64,000 nt of DNA. Origin: Mycobacterium kubicae (lineage in GTDB: Bacteria; Actinomycetota; Actinomycetes; Mycobacteriales; Mycobacteriaceae). The notes beneath the pieces were generated by a model. That model had not been told where the DNA came from and ran no database searches. It saw nothing but the letters and a program-made list of their open reading frames with translations. Where the stretch lies: NCBI RefSeq assembly GCF_015689175.1, contig NZ_CP065047.1, positions 2,914,001 through 2,978,000 on the forward strand, given 5' to 3'. Of the stretch, positions 35,249-45,541 are shown piece after piece (position 1 is the first letter of the stretch; every line of letters begins with the position of its first letter). Made by a program: the position numbers and the translations under genes.

Positions 35249-35989
35249 ATGGGACGCGTGGACACCAAAGTTGCACTGATCAGCGGCGCCGCCCGGGGCA
35301 TGGGAGCCTCGCATGCGCGACTGCTCGTCGCCGAAGGCGCCAAGGTTGTGATCGGGGACATCCTCGACGACGAGGGCCGGGCGTTGGCCGAAGAACTGGG
35401 CGCAGCGGCACGATTCGTGCATCTCGATGTCACCCAACCCCAGCAGTGGACCGCCGCTGCCGCCCTGGCGGTGCAGGAGTTCGGGAAGCTCAATGTTCTG
35501 GTGAACAACGCCGGGATCGTGAACTACGGTCCGCTCAAGACCTTCGACTTGGGGAAGTGGCAGCAGATTCTCGATGTCAATGTCACCGGCACGCTCTTGG
35601 GTCTGCAGGCCGTCGTCGATCCCATGATCGCCGCGGGCGGCGGCTCGATCATCAACATCTCGTCGATCGAAGGTTTGCGCGGCGCCGCGTGGGTGCATGG
35701 GTACGTCACCTCGAAGTGGGCGGTGCGCGGCCTGACGAAGTCGGCGGCTCTGGAGTTGGCGCCCAACAACATTCGCGTCAATTCCATCCATCCAGGTTTC
35801 ATTCGGACTCCGATGACCGAGAAGCTGCCGCAAGACTTGCTCAACATTCCGCTGGGACGGCCGGGGGAGCCACAGGAGGTATCCAACTTCGTGCTGTTCC
35901 TGGCGAGCGACGAATCCTCCTATGCGACAGCAGCAGAGTTCGTGATGGACGGCGGCCTGGTGGCGGACGTCTCGCACAAGTCGCAATAG
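35249..35989 (+). CDS. Short-chain dehydrogenase (hydroxysteroid-dehydrogenase-like)
   Basis: The protein has 246 residues from ATG 35249. Classical SDR motifs are ISGAARGMG, LVNNAGIVNYG, ISSIEGLRGA and YVTSKWAVRG (catalytic Ser/Tyr/Lys), ending PHGFIRTPMTEKL-like HPGFIRTPM. It resembles the 3-alpha/20-beta-HSD (FabG3, Rv2002) subfamily that acts on steroids and other alcohols. Divergent from nitronate monooxygenase across two KstR boxes, so a role in sterol or other lipid oxidation is likely. Substrate not established. The BVMO gene follows at 168 bp. Confidence 0.9.
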   Translation: MGRVDTKVALISGAARGMGASHARLLVAEGAKVVIGDILDDEGRALAEELGAAARFVHLDVTQPQQWTAAAALAVQEFGKLNVLVNNAGIVNYGPLKTFDLGKWQQILDVNVTGTLLGLQAVVDPMIAAGGGSIINISSIEGLRGAAWVHGYVTSKWAVRGLTKSAALELAPNNIRVNSIHPGFIRTPMTEKLPQDLLNIPLGRPGEPQEVSNFVLFLASDESSYATAAEFVMDGGLVADVSHKSQ

Positions 35990-36094
35990 CCGCTGAACGA
36001 CTTAGTTGACGGTCGCGCGTCACACCGTTGCGCCGTACGACGGACGCTTCCGAACCAGCCGCGCAACCACTCTTGATCCGTCCCAGCGGCCGGG

Positions 36095-36137
36095 GTAGCG
36101 TAACCAGGGCAATTACGACACCACGAGTAGCGTAATT
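36095..36137. promoter_or_regulatory. Direct plus inverted repeats upstream of the BVMO gene
   Basis: GTAGCGTAA occurs at 36095-36103 and 36127-36135, 32 bp apart (three helical turns). AATTAC (36111-36116) is mirrored by GTAATT (36132-36137). This looks like an operator or activator site 20-60 bp before the BVMO start (36158). Regulator unknown. Confidence 0.5.
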
Positions 36138-36157
36138 GGTACGTCGAAGGGGATTGC

Positions 36158-38089
36158 ATGCGCAGCGTTTACGCCGGCCAGCCCTTCACCACGTCCACAT
36201 CCGAGATCGCTGCCGCGCTTGACGATGTCAGCATCCCCACCCTGCTGTTGTCGCTCGTGCACATCACCGCGGACCCGCGCTTCATCCGCGACTTCAAGCA
36301 GATGGGAGTCTTCCTCAATGAGATTCAGGGCTTCATGTCCGAGGAAGACAAAGCCCGGGCGCGAGCCATCGCGCTACCGATCCTCACCGACTATCGAGAC
36401 CGCGGCTGTCCCGAACCGGAACCATTGAGTCCCGAATTGATCAAGGAGATGATCGACTGGGCGGCCTGCGAGCAGGTGCCTGACGCTTATCTGCCGCTGG
36501 TATCAGAAGAGATGGACCTCGCCGGAGTCGATCCTCGACGCCCGAGGGCCTTGCCGGCGCAGTCCGCCGCTCAGTTGCCGGTCGTCGTCATCGGTTGCGG
36601 CGAATCGGGAATCCTGGCCGGAATCCGACTGCAACAGGCCAACATTCCCTTCACCATCGTGGAAAAAAACGACGGCCCCGGCGGCACCTGGTGGGAGAAC
36701 ACCTATCCAGGTGCCCGCGTCGACGTCGCCAATCACTTCTATTGCTACAGCTTCGAACCCAACAATGACTGGACTCATTTCTTCGCAGAGCAGTGGGAGC
36801 TGCGCGACTACTTCAACCAGGTGATGGACAAGCATGGGCTGCGCGAGCGGGTGCGGTGGAATACCGAGGTCGTGGGGGCGCAGTGGAGCGACGATGACGG
36901 CGTATGGTCCGTTTTACTGCGCGACAACGACGGCCACACCCACACGGTGGCGGCCCGGGCCGTCATCACCGCCGTCGGACAGCTGAATCGCCCACACATC
37001 CCAGACTTCGAGGGCGCCACCACGTTCGGGGGCCCATCGTTTCACTCCGCCCGGTGGGATCATTCCGTTGACTTGAGCGGCAAGCGCGTTGCTCTCATCG
37101 GCGCCGGCGCCAGCGGATTCCAGATCGCACCCGCGATCGCCGGAAAAGTGCAGCAGCTCACCGTCTTTCAGCGCACCGCTCAGTGGATGTTCCCGAATCC
37201 GATGTACCACGACGAGGTCGGTCCCGGCATGCGGTGGGCGATGCGGCACCTTCCCTTCTATGCGCGGTGGTACCGGTTCCTCGTGTTGTGGCCAGGCGCC
37301 GACAAAGGCCTCGATGCCGCGCGAGGGGATCCCGCTTACGCCGATCAGGACTATGCCGTCAGTGACATCAATGCCGCCGCCCGAATGATGTTCACCCAGT
37401 GGATCACCAGCCAGATCGGCGACGGCGACGACCTGCTGGACAAGGTGATGCCGGACTATCCGGCCACCGGCAAACGCACCTTGCAGGACAACGGCAGCTG
37501 GCTGCAGACCCTGCAACGCGACAACGTCGAACTGGTACGGACCCCGATCGAAAGGATCACCCCGCACGGCGTGATCACCGTCGACGGGGTGCACCACGAC
37601 GTCCACGTGATCGTCTACGCGACCGGCTTCCGCCATACCGAAGTGTTGTGGCCACTGAAAATCCGTGGTCGCAACGGAATTGACCTGCACGCCGCATGGG
37701 GGAGCAGGCCGCACGCCTACCTAGGTATCACCGTTCCCGGTTTCCCCAACCTCTTCCTTCTCTACGGGCCCGGCACCCATCTCGCGCACGGGGGCAGCCT
37801 GATTTTCCAGTCCGAGCTGCAGATGCGTTACGTCGACCAGTGCCTGCAGCGACTGGCAGAAGACGATTTGGTCTCGATGGAACCGACGCCGGAGGCGACC
37901 GCGCAATGGCATCAGCGCACACAAGCCGAGATCAAGAAGATGGTCTGGTCACACCCGGCCGTCAAACATTCCTACTTCAAGAACGCCGACGGAGAGATCC
38001 ACACCGTCAGCCCGTGGCGCCTCGACGAATATTGGTCTGCGGTGCGGCAACCGGACTGGAACCACTACGTCCTGCGACACAGGAAGTGA
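36158..38089 (+). CDS. Baeyer-Villiger-type flavin monooxygenase, HAPMO-like length
   Basis: The protein has 643 residues from ATG 36158. The type I BVMO fingerprint FGGPSFHSARWDH is visible, flanked by two Rossmann motifs: VVIGCGESGILAGIRL (FAD) and VALIGAGASGFQIAPAI (NADPH). An N-terminal extension of about 130 residues is present, as in hydroxyacetophenone and some steroid monooxygenases (about 640 residues), unlike EthA (about 489). It would insert oxygen next to a ketone, making an ester or lactone. The ADH and nitrilase-family genes downstream (11 bp each) suggest a pathway opening a ketone. Cytoplasmic; substrate unproven. Confidence 0.9.
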   Translation: MRSVYAGQPFTTSTSEIAAALDDVSIPTLLLSLVHITADPRFIRDFKQMGVFLNEIQGFMSEEDKARARAIALPILTDYRDRGCPEPEPLSPELIKEMIDWAACEQVPDAYLPLVSEEMDLAGVDPRRPRALPAQSAAQLPVVVIGCGESGILAGIRLQQANIPFTIVEKNDGPGGTWWENTYPGARVDVANHFYCYSFEPNNDWTHFFAEQWELRDYFNQVMDKHGLRERVRWNTEVVGAQWSDDDGVWSVLLRDNDGHTHTVAARAVITAVGQLNRPHIPDFEGATTFGGPSFHSARWDHSVDLSGKRVALIGAGASGFQIAPAIAGKVQQLTVFQRTAQWMFPNPMYHDEVGPGMRWAMRHLPFYARWYRFLVLWPGADKGLDAARGDPAYADQDYAVSDINAAARMMFTQWITSQIGDGDDLLDKVMPDYPATGKRTLQDNGSWLQTLQRDNVELVRTPIERITPHGVITVDGVHHDVHVIVYATGFRHTEVLWPLKIRGRNGIDLHAAWGSRPHAYLGITVPGFPNLFLLYGPGTHLAHGGSLIFQSELQMRYVDQCLQRLAEDDLVSMEPTPEATAQWHQRTQAEIKKMVWSHPAVKHSYFKNADGEIHTVSPWRLDEYWSAVRQPDWNHYVLRHRK

Positions 38090-38099
38090 GCACTGCCCC

Positions 38100-39125
38100 A
38101 TGCGCACCGTAGTCATCGACGGGCCGCGCAGTATCCGGGTCGAACACCGCCCCGACCCTGCACTGCCCGGACCTGACGGAGCCATCGTCGCCGTCACCGC
38201 CGCGGCCATCTGCGGCTCCGATTTGCACTTCTACGAAGGCGACTATCCCTTCGCCGACGCGGTAGCCCTCGGCCACGAAGCCATCGGCACCGTCGTCGCG
38301 GCCGGGTCGGAACTGCGCCGCATCAAGGTCGGCGACTCGGTGCTGGTGTCCTCGGTGGCCGGCTGCGGCGCCTGCCCGGGATGCGCGACGCGCGACCCGG
38401 TCCTGTGCTACTCCGGGCTGAAGATCTTCGGGTCGGGCGCACTCGGTGGCGCGCAAGCCGACTTGCTCGCGGTGCCGGCCGCCGACTTCCAGTTGCTGAA
38501 GATCCCCGAAGGCATCACCACTGAGCAGGCGCTGCTCCTCACCGACAACCTTGCCACCGGCTGGGCGGCCGCCCAGCGGGCCGACATACCCTACGGCGGC
38601 ACTGTGGCAGTGATCGGGCTGGGCGCCGTGGGCCTGTGCGCGCTGCGCAGCGCCTACCTGCAGGGCGCCGCACAGGTTTTCGCGGTCGATCGGGTGGACG
38701 GACGCCGGCAACGCGCCGCTCATTGGGGCGCCACGCCGATCGCGGCGCCGGCGGCCGAGGCCATTCTGGCCGCCACCGGCGGGCGCGGCGTCGACGCGGT
38801 GATTGACGCGGTGGCCACGGACGCATCCCTGACGGATGCGCTCAATGCAGTGCGACCCGGTGGCACCGTTTCCGTGGTCGGCGTGCACGACCTGCAGCCT
38901 TTCCCCCTTCCGGCGCTATCGTGTCTGATTCGCAGCATCACGCTGCGAATGACCACTGCTCCGGTGCAGCGCACCTGGCCCGAACTCATCCCATTGCTGA
39001 CCTCGGGCCGCTTGGAGGTCGACGGAATCTTCACCACCACACTGCCTTTGGCGGAGGCGGCCAGAGGGTACGCGACCGCGGAGTCACGCACCGGCGAGCA
39101 CGTGAAGATACTGTTGACCCCATAG
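38100..39125 (+). CDS. Zinc-dependent alcohol dehydrogenase (Rv1895-like)
   Basis: The protein has 341 residues from ATG 38100, 10 bp after the BVMO stop. Medium-chain dehydrogenase motifs: AAAICGSDLHFYEGD, LGHEAIGTV, the structural zinc cluster CGACPGCATRDPVLC and the nucleotide loop VIGLGAVGLCALR. It may oxidise a secondary alcohol to the ketone substrate of the BVMO, or reduce the product. I recall Rv1895 at the same place but with about 384 residues, so this copy is shorter or a different start is annotated there. Operon partner of the BVMO. Confidence 0.88.
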   Translation: MRTVVIDGPRSIRVEHRPDPALPGPDGAIVAVTAAAICGSDLHFYEGDYPFADAVALGHEAIGTVVAAGSELRRIKVGDSVLVSSVAGCGACPGCATRDPVLCYSGLKIFGSGALGGAQADLLAVPAADFQLLKIPEGITTEQALLLTDNLATGWAAAQRADIPYGGTVAVIGLGAVGLCALRSAYLQGAAQVFAVDRVDGRRQRAAHWGATPIAAPAAEAILAATGGRGVDAVIDAVATDASLTDALNAVRPGGTVSVVGVHDLQPFPLPALSCLIRSITLRMTTAPVQRTWPELIPLLTSGRLEVDGIFTTTLPLAEAARGYATAESRTGEHVKILLTP

Positions 39126-39135
39126 ACGTGACAAC

Positions 39136-40077
39136 ATGGTGTTCATGCGCTGCGCCGCAATCCAGCTGGAAGCCGTGCCCGCCGACGTCGACGCCAACCT
39201 TGCCGCCACCGAGCGGCTCGTCGAACAAGCAGTTTCCGCGGGCGCCAACACCATTGCGCTGCCCGAGTTTTTCACGACCGGCATCGGCTTCTGGCCCGAA
39301 CTGGTCGACGCCGCGGTACCGCCCGATGGGAAGGCCACCGATCTGCTGGTGAGTTTGGCCCGGCGCCACGACGTCATGATCGGCGGCTCCCTGCTGGTGC
39401 GTGACCCCGATGGGCATATTCGCAATGCGTATCTCGTGGTCACAGGCGAGGGGGTCGCCGGCCGCCACGACAAAGACTTACCGACGATGTGGGAGAACGC
39501 CTTCTACGTCGGCGGCCACGACGACGGAGTCATCCCAATGCGCGGACTCACCATTGGCGCGGCGGTCTGCTGGGAATTGATGCGCACGGGTACGGTACGC
39601 CGACTGCGCGGCCGCATCGACCTGGCGATGACCGGTTCCGGGTGGTGGTCGGTTCCCGCCTGGTGGCCGCGAGCCGGCTTCCACCGCTTGGAGGCGCGTA
39701 ATGCCGCAACAGCGTGGCGGGCCGCCGCATCCTTCGCCACGTACGTGGGGGCCCCGGTGCTGCACGCGGCCCACGTGGGTCCGCTGCGTTGCCGGATGCC
39801 GGGGGTTCCGTTGGACTACCGCGGCTGGTTCGAGGGCGGCACCATGATCGTCGCCGCCGACGGCACCGTCGTGGCCCACCGGGAAGCCACCGAGGGCGAG
39901 GGTGTCGTCGTCACCGACATCGACGTCGGCCGTAGTGCCCCGACCACGGCGCTACCGAGGGGTTTCTGGCTCCACCCGCGCGGCGCCCTGCCGGCCGCGG
40001 CGTGGCACTACCAGCGACTGCATGGGCGGCGCTACTACCGCCGGCATGTCACTGCCGCAACGCCCGGGTCGCCGTGA
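39136..40077 (+). CDS. Carbon-nitrogen hydrolase (nitrilase superfamily)
   Basis: The protein has 313 residues from ATG 39136. The Glu-Lys-Cys triad is visible: [12 protein letters not shown] (Glu), [15 protein letters not shown] (Lys) and [12 protein letters not shown] (Cys). The family cleaves nitriles, amides or N-carbamoyl groups; a specific subfamily cannot be chosen. It starts 10 bp after the ADH gene and so probably belongs to the BVMO operon. Its 3' end overlaps the convergent methyltransferase by 29 bp. Cytoplasmic. I do not recall a matching M. tuberculosis gene at this position. Confidence 0.88.
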   Translation: MVFMRCAAIQLEAVPADVDANLAATERLVEQAVSAGANTIALPEFFTTGIGFWPELVDAAVPPDGKATDLLVSLARRHDVMIGGSLLVRDPDGHIRNAYLVVTGEGVAGRHDKDLPTMWENAFYVGGHDDGVIPMRGLTIGAAVCWELMRTGTVRRLRGRIDLAMTGSGWWSVPAWWPRAGFHRLEARNAATAWRAAASFATYVGAPVLHAAHVGPLRCRMPGVPLDYRGWFEGGTMIVAADGTVVAHREATEGEGVVVTDIDVGRSAPTTALPRGFWLHPRGALPAAAWHYQRLHGRRYYRRHVTAATPGSP

Positions 40078-40969
40078 TGTATTGCGAGCGCATGAAACTG
40101 TCGATCTTGACGTCCACGTCCGCCGGAGTCATCCCATAGCCCGCCTGTAGTTGCGGGTTGGACCGAACGGGCAGCACGTTCCACCCGTGTGCGGCCAGCC
40201 ATTCGGCGGGGTCGGTCTTGGTCTCGTACGTAAGCGCCGAGAAGTCAACACTGCCTGACATATCGACGCCGGGATGGCTCGACTCCAGAGCGGTCAACTG
40301 GTCATGATCCAGCCGGGACCCGAGGGCACCGATTGCAAGCCGGCTCCCCGGGGCACACAGCTCACTGATTCGGGTGAAAAGCGCGCTTTGCGCGTCGTCG
40401 GTCAGATAAGGCAAGATCCCCTCCACCGACCAAGCGCTGGGCACTTGCGGATCAAAGCCGGCGGCGTGCAACGGGACAGTCCAGTCGGCACGCAAGTCCG
40501 CCGCTACCTCGCGCCGGTCGGCGTTCGGCTTGGCGCCGTGCTGATCGAGCACCCTGGCCTTGAACTCCAGCACCTTGGGTAGGTCGACCTCGTAAACCGT
40601 TGTCCCGCCCGCCCATTCGAGTCGATAGGCCCGCGAGTCCAGACCCGCCGCCACAATGACCGCCTGGCGGATACCGGCATGGCCGGCGACGGTGAAGAAG
40701 TCGTCGAAGAACCGCGTCTGCACCCCGTAGAGCCGCGGAAAGGTGGTCTCGTCCTCGGAGGTGCCCGGGTTTGCCAACAGACCGGTGAGATACGGGTCAC
40801 CGGAGGCATCGATGAAATACTTCGCGTATTCGTCGCGAACCAACGGCTGTGGGCTCACCGCATGCAGCGCGCGCCAGCCGGCCACCAGTAGCGCGGTGTA
40901 GCCCACGCTACTGACAATGTCCCACTGATCGTCGTCGGAGCGCAGCGAGCCGAACTCGGGTGTCGTCAT
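40049..40969 (-). CDS. SAM-dependent methyltransferase, LCM/PF04072-type (Rv1896c-like)
   Basis: The protein has 306 residues from ATG 40967-40969 ([19 protein letters not shown]). The family pattern [16 protein letters not shown], followed by [17 protein letters not shown] and [12 protein letters not shown], is characteristic of the many PF04072 leucine-carboxymethyltransferase-like proteins in mycobacteria. It uses SAM; the acceptor is unknown. Length agrees with Rv1896c (about 303). The dtd gene lies 29 bp upstream in the same direction. It overlaps the nitrilase-family gene at the 3' end. Confidence 0.93.
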   Translation of the reverse strand: MTTPEFGSLRSDDDQWDIVSSVGYTALLVAGWRALHAVSPQPLVRDEYAKYFIDASGDPYLTGLLANPGTSEDETTFPRLYGVQTRFFDDFFTVAGHAGIRQAVIVAAGLDSRAYRLEWAGGTTVYEVDLPKVLEFKARVLDQHGAKPNADRREVAADLRADWTVPLHAAGFDPQVPSAWSVEGILPYLTDDAQSALFTRISELCAPGSRLAIGALGSRLDHDQLTALESSHPGVDMSGSVDFSALTYETKTDPAEWLAAHGWNVLPVRSNPQLQAGYGMTPADVDVKIDSFMRSQYITATRALRQ

Positions 40970-40998
40970 CACTGCCAACGTACCCCCGACCCCGCCGC

Positions 40999-41430
40999 TC
41001 AGAGCTCCAGCAAAACGGTGACCGGTCCGTCGTTGACCAACTCGACCCGCATGTGCGCACCGAAGAGTCCGGTTGCGACGTGGGCACCCAATGCCCGCAA
41101 CGCCTCGGCGAACACGGACACCAGCGGTTCTGCCACCGCGCCTGGTGCGGCGGCGTTCCAGGACGGCCGCCGGCCTTTGGCCGTGTCGGCGTACAGCGTG
41201 AATTGGCTGACCACCAATATCGGGGCGTTGACATCGGACGCCGACTTTTCGTCGGCGAGAATCCGCAACTTCCACAGCTTGTCTGCCAGCCGCTGCGCTT
41301 TCTGGGCGTCGTCGGTATGAGTGACGCCGACAAACGCCAGCAGGCCCTGACGCTCGGGCACGATCGCACCGACCACTTGACCGTCGACCGATACCGCTGC
41401 CGATGAGACCCGTTGCACCAGAACCCGCAT
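40999..41430 (-). CDS. dtd: D-aminoacyl-tRNA deacylase
   Basis: The protein has 143 residues, starting at ATG 41428-41430 ([17 protein letters not shown]); an ATG eight codons further up is less likely. The DTD hallmarks are SQFTLYADT and [11 protein letters not shown] (the NxGPVT motif); Thr and Gly-Pro line the chirality-checking site. It hydrolyses D-aminoacyl-tRNA in the cytoplasm, including D-Tyr-tRNA. Length matches Rv1897c (143). It is divergent from the Rv1898-like gene across 40 bp and leads into the methyltransferase. Confidence 0.96.
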   Translation of the reverse strand: MRVLVQRVSSAAVSVDGQVVGAIVPERQGLLAFVGVTHTDDAQKAQRLADKLWKLRILADEKSASDVNAPILVVSQFTLYADTAKGRRPSWNAAAPGAVAEPLVSVFAEALRALGAHVATGLFGAHMRVELVNDGPVTVLLEL

Positions 41431-41470
41431 GGGGCTCGATGCTGCCAGGCGCACTGGATAGGCTTACCGG

Positions 41471-41785
41471 GTGTCCGTGCTCGTAGCGTTCTCCGTCACG
41501 CCGCTAGGCGTGGGGGAGGGCGTGGGCGAAATAGTCGCCGACGCCGTGCGGGTAGTCCGCGAGTCCGGCCTGCCCAACAAGACGGATTCGATGTTCACCG
41601 TCATCGAAGGCGACAGTTGGGCAGAAGTCATGGGCGTGGTGCAGCGCGCCGTGGAAGCCGTGGCCGCTCGCGCGCCACGGGTGAGCACGGTCATCAAAGC
41701 GGATTGGCGCCCTTCAGTCACCGACGCCATGACCCAGAAGGTCGACTCGGTCGAACGGCATCTAGCCACGCCGCCGCACCCTTAA
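41471..41785 (+). CDS. Thiamine-binding YqgV/MTH1187-like protein (Rv1898-like)
   Basis: The protein has 104 residues from GTG 41471. The ferredoxin-like beta-alpha-beta pattern [32 protein letters not shown], then [26 protein letters not shown], is the MTH1187/YkoF-like family, some members of which bind thiamine. Length fits Rv1898 (about 102). No enzyme activity is known. In M. tuberculosis the lppD and lipJ genes follow; here cinA follows directly after 26 bp. Confidence 0.9.
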   Translation: MSVLVAFSVTPLGVGEGVGEIVADAVRVVRESGLPNKTDSMFTVIEGDSWAEVMGVVQRAVEAVAARAPRVSTVIKADWRPSVTDAMTQKVDSVERHLATPPHP

Positions 41786-41811
41786 TTGGTCGCCTGCGTA
41801 GGCTCAAGCCG

Positions 41812-43089
41812 GTGAGCGCACGCGCGGGAATCGTGGTCACCGGAACCGAGGTCCTGACCGGTCGAGTTCAGGACGCGAACGGTCCTTGGATCGCTGATCG
41901 GCTTCTCGAGCTCGGCGTTGAGCTGGCTCACATCACGATCTGCGGCGACCGCCCGACCGACATCGAGGCACAGCTGCGCTTCATGGCCGACCAAGGCGTG
42001 GACTTGATCATTACCAGCGGCGGGCTGGGGCCGACGGCAGATGACATGACCGTTGCGGTGGTAGCACGCTTCTGTGGCCGCGAGTTGGTACTGGACGCCG
42101 AGATGGAGAACAGGATCGCCGAAATCCTGCGGTCGTTGCTGGCGCGCAATCCCGCCTTCGACCCCGAAAACTTCGATTCGGTGCGCGCCGCCAACCGCAA
42201 ACAGGCGATGATCCCGGCCGGAGCAGAGGTGATCGACCCGGTGGGCACCGCGCCCGGGGTGGTGGTCCCCGGCAAGCCGGCGGTGATCGTGTTACCCGGA
42301 CCGCCCCGTGAGCTTCAGCCGATGTGGTACAAGGCAATTGAAACCCCGACGGCACAGCAGGCCATCGCCGGCCGGACGACCTATCGCCAGGAGACCGTGC
42401 GGATGTTCGGGCTCCCCGAGTCGGGGTTGGCCGAGACATTGCGCGCTGCTGAGGCGACGATCGGCGGTTTCGACTCCCTCGAGATCACCACCTGTCTGCG
42501 CCGCGGAGAGATCGAGATGGTCACGCGATACGAGCCCGACGACGCAGCGGTCTACGCTGCGCTGACCCGGCTGCTGCGCGAGCGACATGCTGAGCAGGTT
42601 TACTCCGAAGACGGTGCGCGCGTGGACGATATAGTCGCGCGATTGCTGGCCGGCCGGCGGATCGCGACCGCCGAGTCGTGCACCGCCGGACTGCTTGCCG
42701 CGCGACTGACCGACCGCCCCGGATCATCCGAATACGTGGTCGGCGGTGTCGTTTCCTACTCCAACGACGCCAAGTCAGAACTTCTCGGTGTCGACCCGGC
42801 GCTGATCGAAGCCCACGGCGCGGTGTCGGAACCGGTGGCCGAGGCCATGGCAGCCGGCGCAGTGCAACGCTTCACCGCCGACACCGCGGTGGCGATCACC
42901 GGGATCGCTGGACCGGGCGGAGGGACAGCCGAAAAGCCAGTCGGCACAGTAAGTTTCACGGTGCTGTTGGCCGACGGCCGCAAACTAACCCGGACGCTGC
43001 GGCTACCCGGAAACCGATCCGACATCCGGGAGCGCGCCACCACCGTGGCGATGCACCTGCTGCGGCGCACACTGGCCGACCCGGTCTGA
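41812..43089 (+). CDS. cinA: CinA-family nicotinamide-nucleotide amidase/competence-damage protein
   Basis: The protein has 425 residues from GTG 41812. The N-terminal MoCF-binding-like domain (residues about 1-170) includes [16 protein letters not shown]; the C-terminal CinA/PncC amidase domain includes [16 protein letters not shown] and [22 protein letters not shown]. It likely hydrolyses NMN or ADP-ribose derivatives and cleans up pyridine nucleotides. M. tuberculosis CinA (Rv1901, about 430 residues) is reported to act on INH-NAD adducts. The stop is next to the convergent nanT stop, 1 bp apart. Confidence 0.96.
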   Translation: MSARAGIVVTGTEVLTGRVQDANGPWIADRLLELGVELAHITICGDRPTDIEAQLRFMADQGVDLIITSGGLGPTADDMTVAVVARFCGRELVLDAEMENRIAEILRSLLARNPAFDPENFDSVRAANRKQAMIPAGAEVIDPVGTAPGVVVPGKPAVIVLPGPPRELQPMWYKAIETPTAQQAIAGRTTYRQETVRMFGLPESGLAETLRAAEATIGGFDSLEITTCLRRGEIEMVTRYEPDDAAVYAALTRLLRERHAEQVYSEDGARVDDIVARLLAGRRIATAESCTAGLLAARLTDRPGSSEYVVGGVVSYSNDAKSELLGVDPALIEAHGAVSEPVAEAMAAGAVQRFTADTAVAITGIAGPGGGTAEKPVGTVSFTVLLADGRKLTRTLRLPGNRSDIRERATTVAMHLLRRTLADPV

Positions 43090-43090
43090 C

Positions 43091-44353
43091 TCACCTCACT
43101 TCGGTTGGCAGAAAAGCAGTTTCGTCGGTGCCGAAGCGGATCCCGGTGGCATCTTTGCCGATCAAAGTCAAAAAAGCGACCATCAACAGAACGGGCACGA
43201 TGGTCGCCGCCAGAGCGAACGGGTAGCCGTGCGATTCGGCCAGACGTTCTTGGATAGGTAAGTTGAAAGCTGCCAGCAGATTTCCAAGCTGGTAGGTGAC
43301 GCCGGGATACAGGCCGCGGATTGCGTCCGGAGACAGTTCGGTCAGGTGCGCGGGAATCACGCCCCATGCACCCTGCACGCACAGCTGCATCAAAAATGAG
43401 CCCAGGCACAACATCGCCGCGCTGTGTGAATAGGCAAAGAGCGGCACGATCGGCAAACCCAGCAACGCACAGAACACGACGGTGTAGCGCCGGCTGAACC
43501 GCTGGGAGAGCGTGCCGAAGAACAAGCCGCCCACAATGGCACCGACGTTGTACACCACCACGATCCACTTCGCGGTGGCGCTGGATAGACCGGCGCCGTG
43601 ATCGGCGGTCGCGGTCAAGAAGGTGGGATAAACGTCCTGGGTCCCGTGGCTCATCCAGTTGAAGGCGGTCATCAGCAGCACCAGATAGAAAAACCGGCGC
43701 ACGATCGCGGCTTCGCGCAACACATCCCGGATCCTGGTCTTGGTGACTTTCATCCGGTTCTGCGCGGCCTCCCACACCTCGGATTCCTCGACCCGGTATC
43801 GCAGGATCAGGCTGATCAAGGCCGGAACGATGGACAGCCCGAACAACCAGCGCCAGGACAGATTCAGCCAGTTCATCACCACCAGCGACGCCACCGTCGC
43901 CAGCAGGTAACCACAGGCGTAACCCTCCTGCAGCAGGCCGGAGAAGAAACCGCGCCGCTGCGCGGGAACTTTCTCCATTGCCAGTGCGGCGCCCAGACCC
44001 CACTCGCCACCCATGCCGATGCCGTAGAGCAGCCGCAGAATCACCAGCACGGTGAAGTTGGGTGCGAATGCACACAGGAAACCGACCACCGAGTAGAACG
44101 CCACATCGACCATCAGCGGCACCCGCCTACCCACCCGGTCGGCCCACAGGCCGAACAACAAGGCACCCACGGGACGCATGGCCAAGGTGGCGGTGGTGAC
44201 GAATGCGACCTCGGTCTTGCTGTGGTGAAACGTCTTGGCGATGTCGGCGTAGACCAACACCACGAGGAAGTAGTCGAAGGCATCCATCGTCCAGCCCAGG
44301 AAGGCCGCGACGAACGAGTTGCGTTGGTCACTGGTCAACCGCTGTGTTGTCAC
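43091..44353 (-). CDS. nanT: MFS transporter, NanT-like (Rv1902c)
   Basis: The protein has 420 residues from GTG 44351-44353 ([14 protein letters not shown]). It has 12 membrane segments of the MFS type; TM1 has [17 protein letters not shown], and the loop [19 protein letters not shown] carries the GXXXDRXGRR motif. Sialate/aromatic-acid:H+ symporter-like sequence gives the name; M. tuberculosis NanT (about 422 residues) has no proven substrate. It is divergent from an amidohydrolase across 71 bp and convergent with cinA. Probably imports a small organic acid. Confidence 0.88.
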   Translation of the reverse strand: MTTQRLTSDQRNSFVAAFLGWTMDAFDYFLVVLVYADIAKTFHHSKTEVAFVTTATLAMRPVGALLFGLWADRVGRRVPLMVDVAFYSVVGFLCAFAPNFTVLVILRLLYGIGMGGEWGLGAALAMEKVPAQRRGFFSGLLQEGYACGYLLATVASLVVMNWLNLSWRWLFGLSIVPALISLILRYRVEESEVWEAAQNRMKVTKTRIRDVLREAAIVRRFFYLVLLMTAFNWMSHGTQDVYPTFLTATADHGAGLSSATAKWIVVVYNVGAIVGGLFFGTLSQRFSRRYTVVFCALLGLPIVPLFAYSHSAAMLCLGSFLMQLCVQGAWGVIPAHLTELSPDAIRGLYPGVTYQLGNLLAAFNLPIQERLAESHGYPFALAATIVPVLLMVAFLTLIGKDATGIRFGTDETAFLPTEVR

Positions 44354-44424
44354 GTCAGCATCGTGCAGTACCCGATGCCGCAACGCGACCCGGGGGCCAG
44401 CCGGCGGGAGTATGTTGCGGATGC

Positions 44425-45492
44425 ATGCGGATCATCGATGCCGACGGGCACGTCGCGGAAAACCCGACCCTGGCGATCGAAGCACTCAAGCGCTGGCCCG
44501 AGCATGTCAAGCCCAGTCCGGATCGGCGGCTAAGGCTGATGATCGAGGGCCGCAACTATCCCGAAGACCGCGGCCCCGGCGCCGGCTGTCCGCCCGAACA
44601 CGGCATCACCAAGGCCCCGGACATTCACTGCTCGAGTCCTGAAGGGGTGTTGGGCGACGCCGACCGCGACCACATCGACACGATGGTGCTCTATCCCAGC
44701 CTGGGATTGTGTGTCCCGACTCTGGAGGATCCAGCGTTCGCTGCCGGGTTCGCGCGCCTGTACAACCAGTGGATCGCTGATTACTGCGCATCGACTAATG
44801 GCAGGTTGCGTGGCGTCGGCGTGACGCCGATCGAACACGGCCAACTGGCCATCGACATCATGGGTGAAGCCAAAGAACTCGGGCTGGTCGCCACGCTGGT
44901 GCCGCCGGCGCTCAAGACCCGCAACCTTGATCACCCCGACCTCGATCCGTTCTACGCCGCAGCCGTCGAACTGGACATGCCGCTGGGCATCCACGGCGCG
45001 CCGGGCATTCACCTGCCCAAGATCGGGGTCGACCGCTTCACCAACTACATCCAGGTGCACTGCATCAGCTTCCCGTTCGATCAAATGACGGCCATGACGG
45101 CGTTGGTGTCCGGTGGCGTGTTCGAGCGCCATCCGCAATTGCGCGTCGCCTTCCTGGAAGCCGGCGCGGGCTGGGTTCCCTTCTTCATCGATCGCCTGCA
45201 CGAGCATTTCGAGAAGCGCGGCGATTGGATCGATCGAGGCTGGCGGCGCGATCCGCACGACTACCTACACGCCGGCAACATCTGGGTCACTTGTGAACCG
45301 GAGGAGCCGATTTTGCCGGGAGTCATCGACGTGCTGGGCGACGACTTCATCATGTTCGCCAGTGACTACCCGCACTGGGACGGCGAGTGGCCGGAAAGCA
45401 CCAAGCATCTGCGCAACCGTTCCGATATCAGCGAGGCCGCGCGGGAGAAGATCGGCGGATTGAATGCGCAACGCTTCTATGGATTGAACTGA
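44425..45492 (+). CDS. Amidohydrolase-family (ACMSD-like) metal-dependent hydrolase
   Basis: The protein has 355 residues from ATG 44425 ([14 protein letters not shown]). Motifs are the first metal region [23 protein letters not shown], the acid-base His in [20 protein letters not shown] and the late Asp in [15 protein letters not shown]. This is the amidohydrolase-2 (aminocarboxymuconate-semialdehyde decarboxylase-like) family, common in mycobacteria in aromatic or steroid catabolism. It starts 71 bp from divergent nanT, so a shared control region is possible. Substrate unknown. Cytoplasmic. Confidence 0.85.
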   Translation: MRIIDADGHVAENPTLAIEALKRWPEHVKPSPDRRLRLMIEGRNYPEDRGPGAGCPPEHGITKAPDIHCSSPEGVLGDADRDHIDTMVLYPSLGLCVPTLEDPAFAAGFARLYNQWIADYCASTNGRLRGVGVTPIEHGQLAIDIMGEAKELGLVATLVPPALKTRNLDHPDLDPFYAAAVELDMPLGIHGAPGIHLPKIGVDRFTNYIQVHCISFPFDQMTAMTALVSGGVFERHPQLRVAFLEAGAGWVPFFIDRLHEHFEKRGDWIDRGWRRDPHDYLHAGNIWVTCEPEEPILPGVIDVLGDDFIMFASDYPHWDGEWPESTKHLRNRSDISEAAREKIGGLNAQRFYGLN

Positions 45493-45541
45493 CCGCCACC
45501 ACTGCTACCGCGTGACGTGCGCCGCGCCAGGCGACGCTGAC

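Noticed and set aside
34640..35986. 448-codon minus-strand frame overlapping nitronate monooxygenase and the SDR
   Set aside because: It covers the KstR boxes and two real genes; composition is that of an antisense shadow.
42756..44075. Long frame of 439 codons overlapping cinA and nanT
   Set aside because: The protein is low-complexity and shares the region with two genes that have recognisable motifs in other frames.
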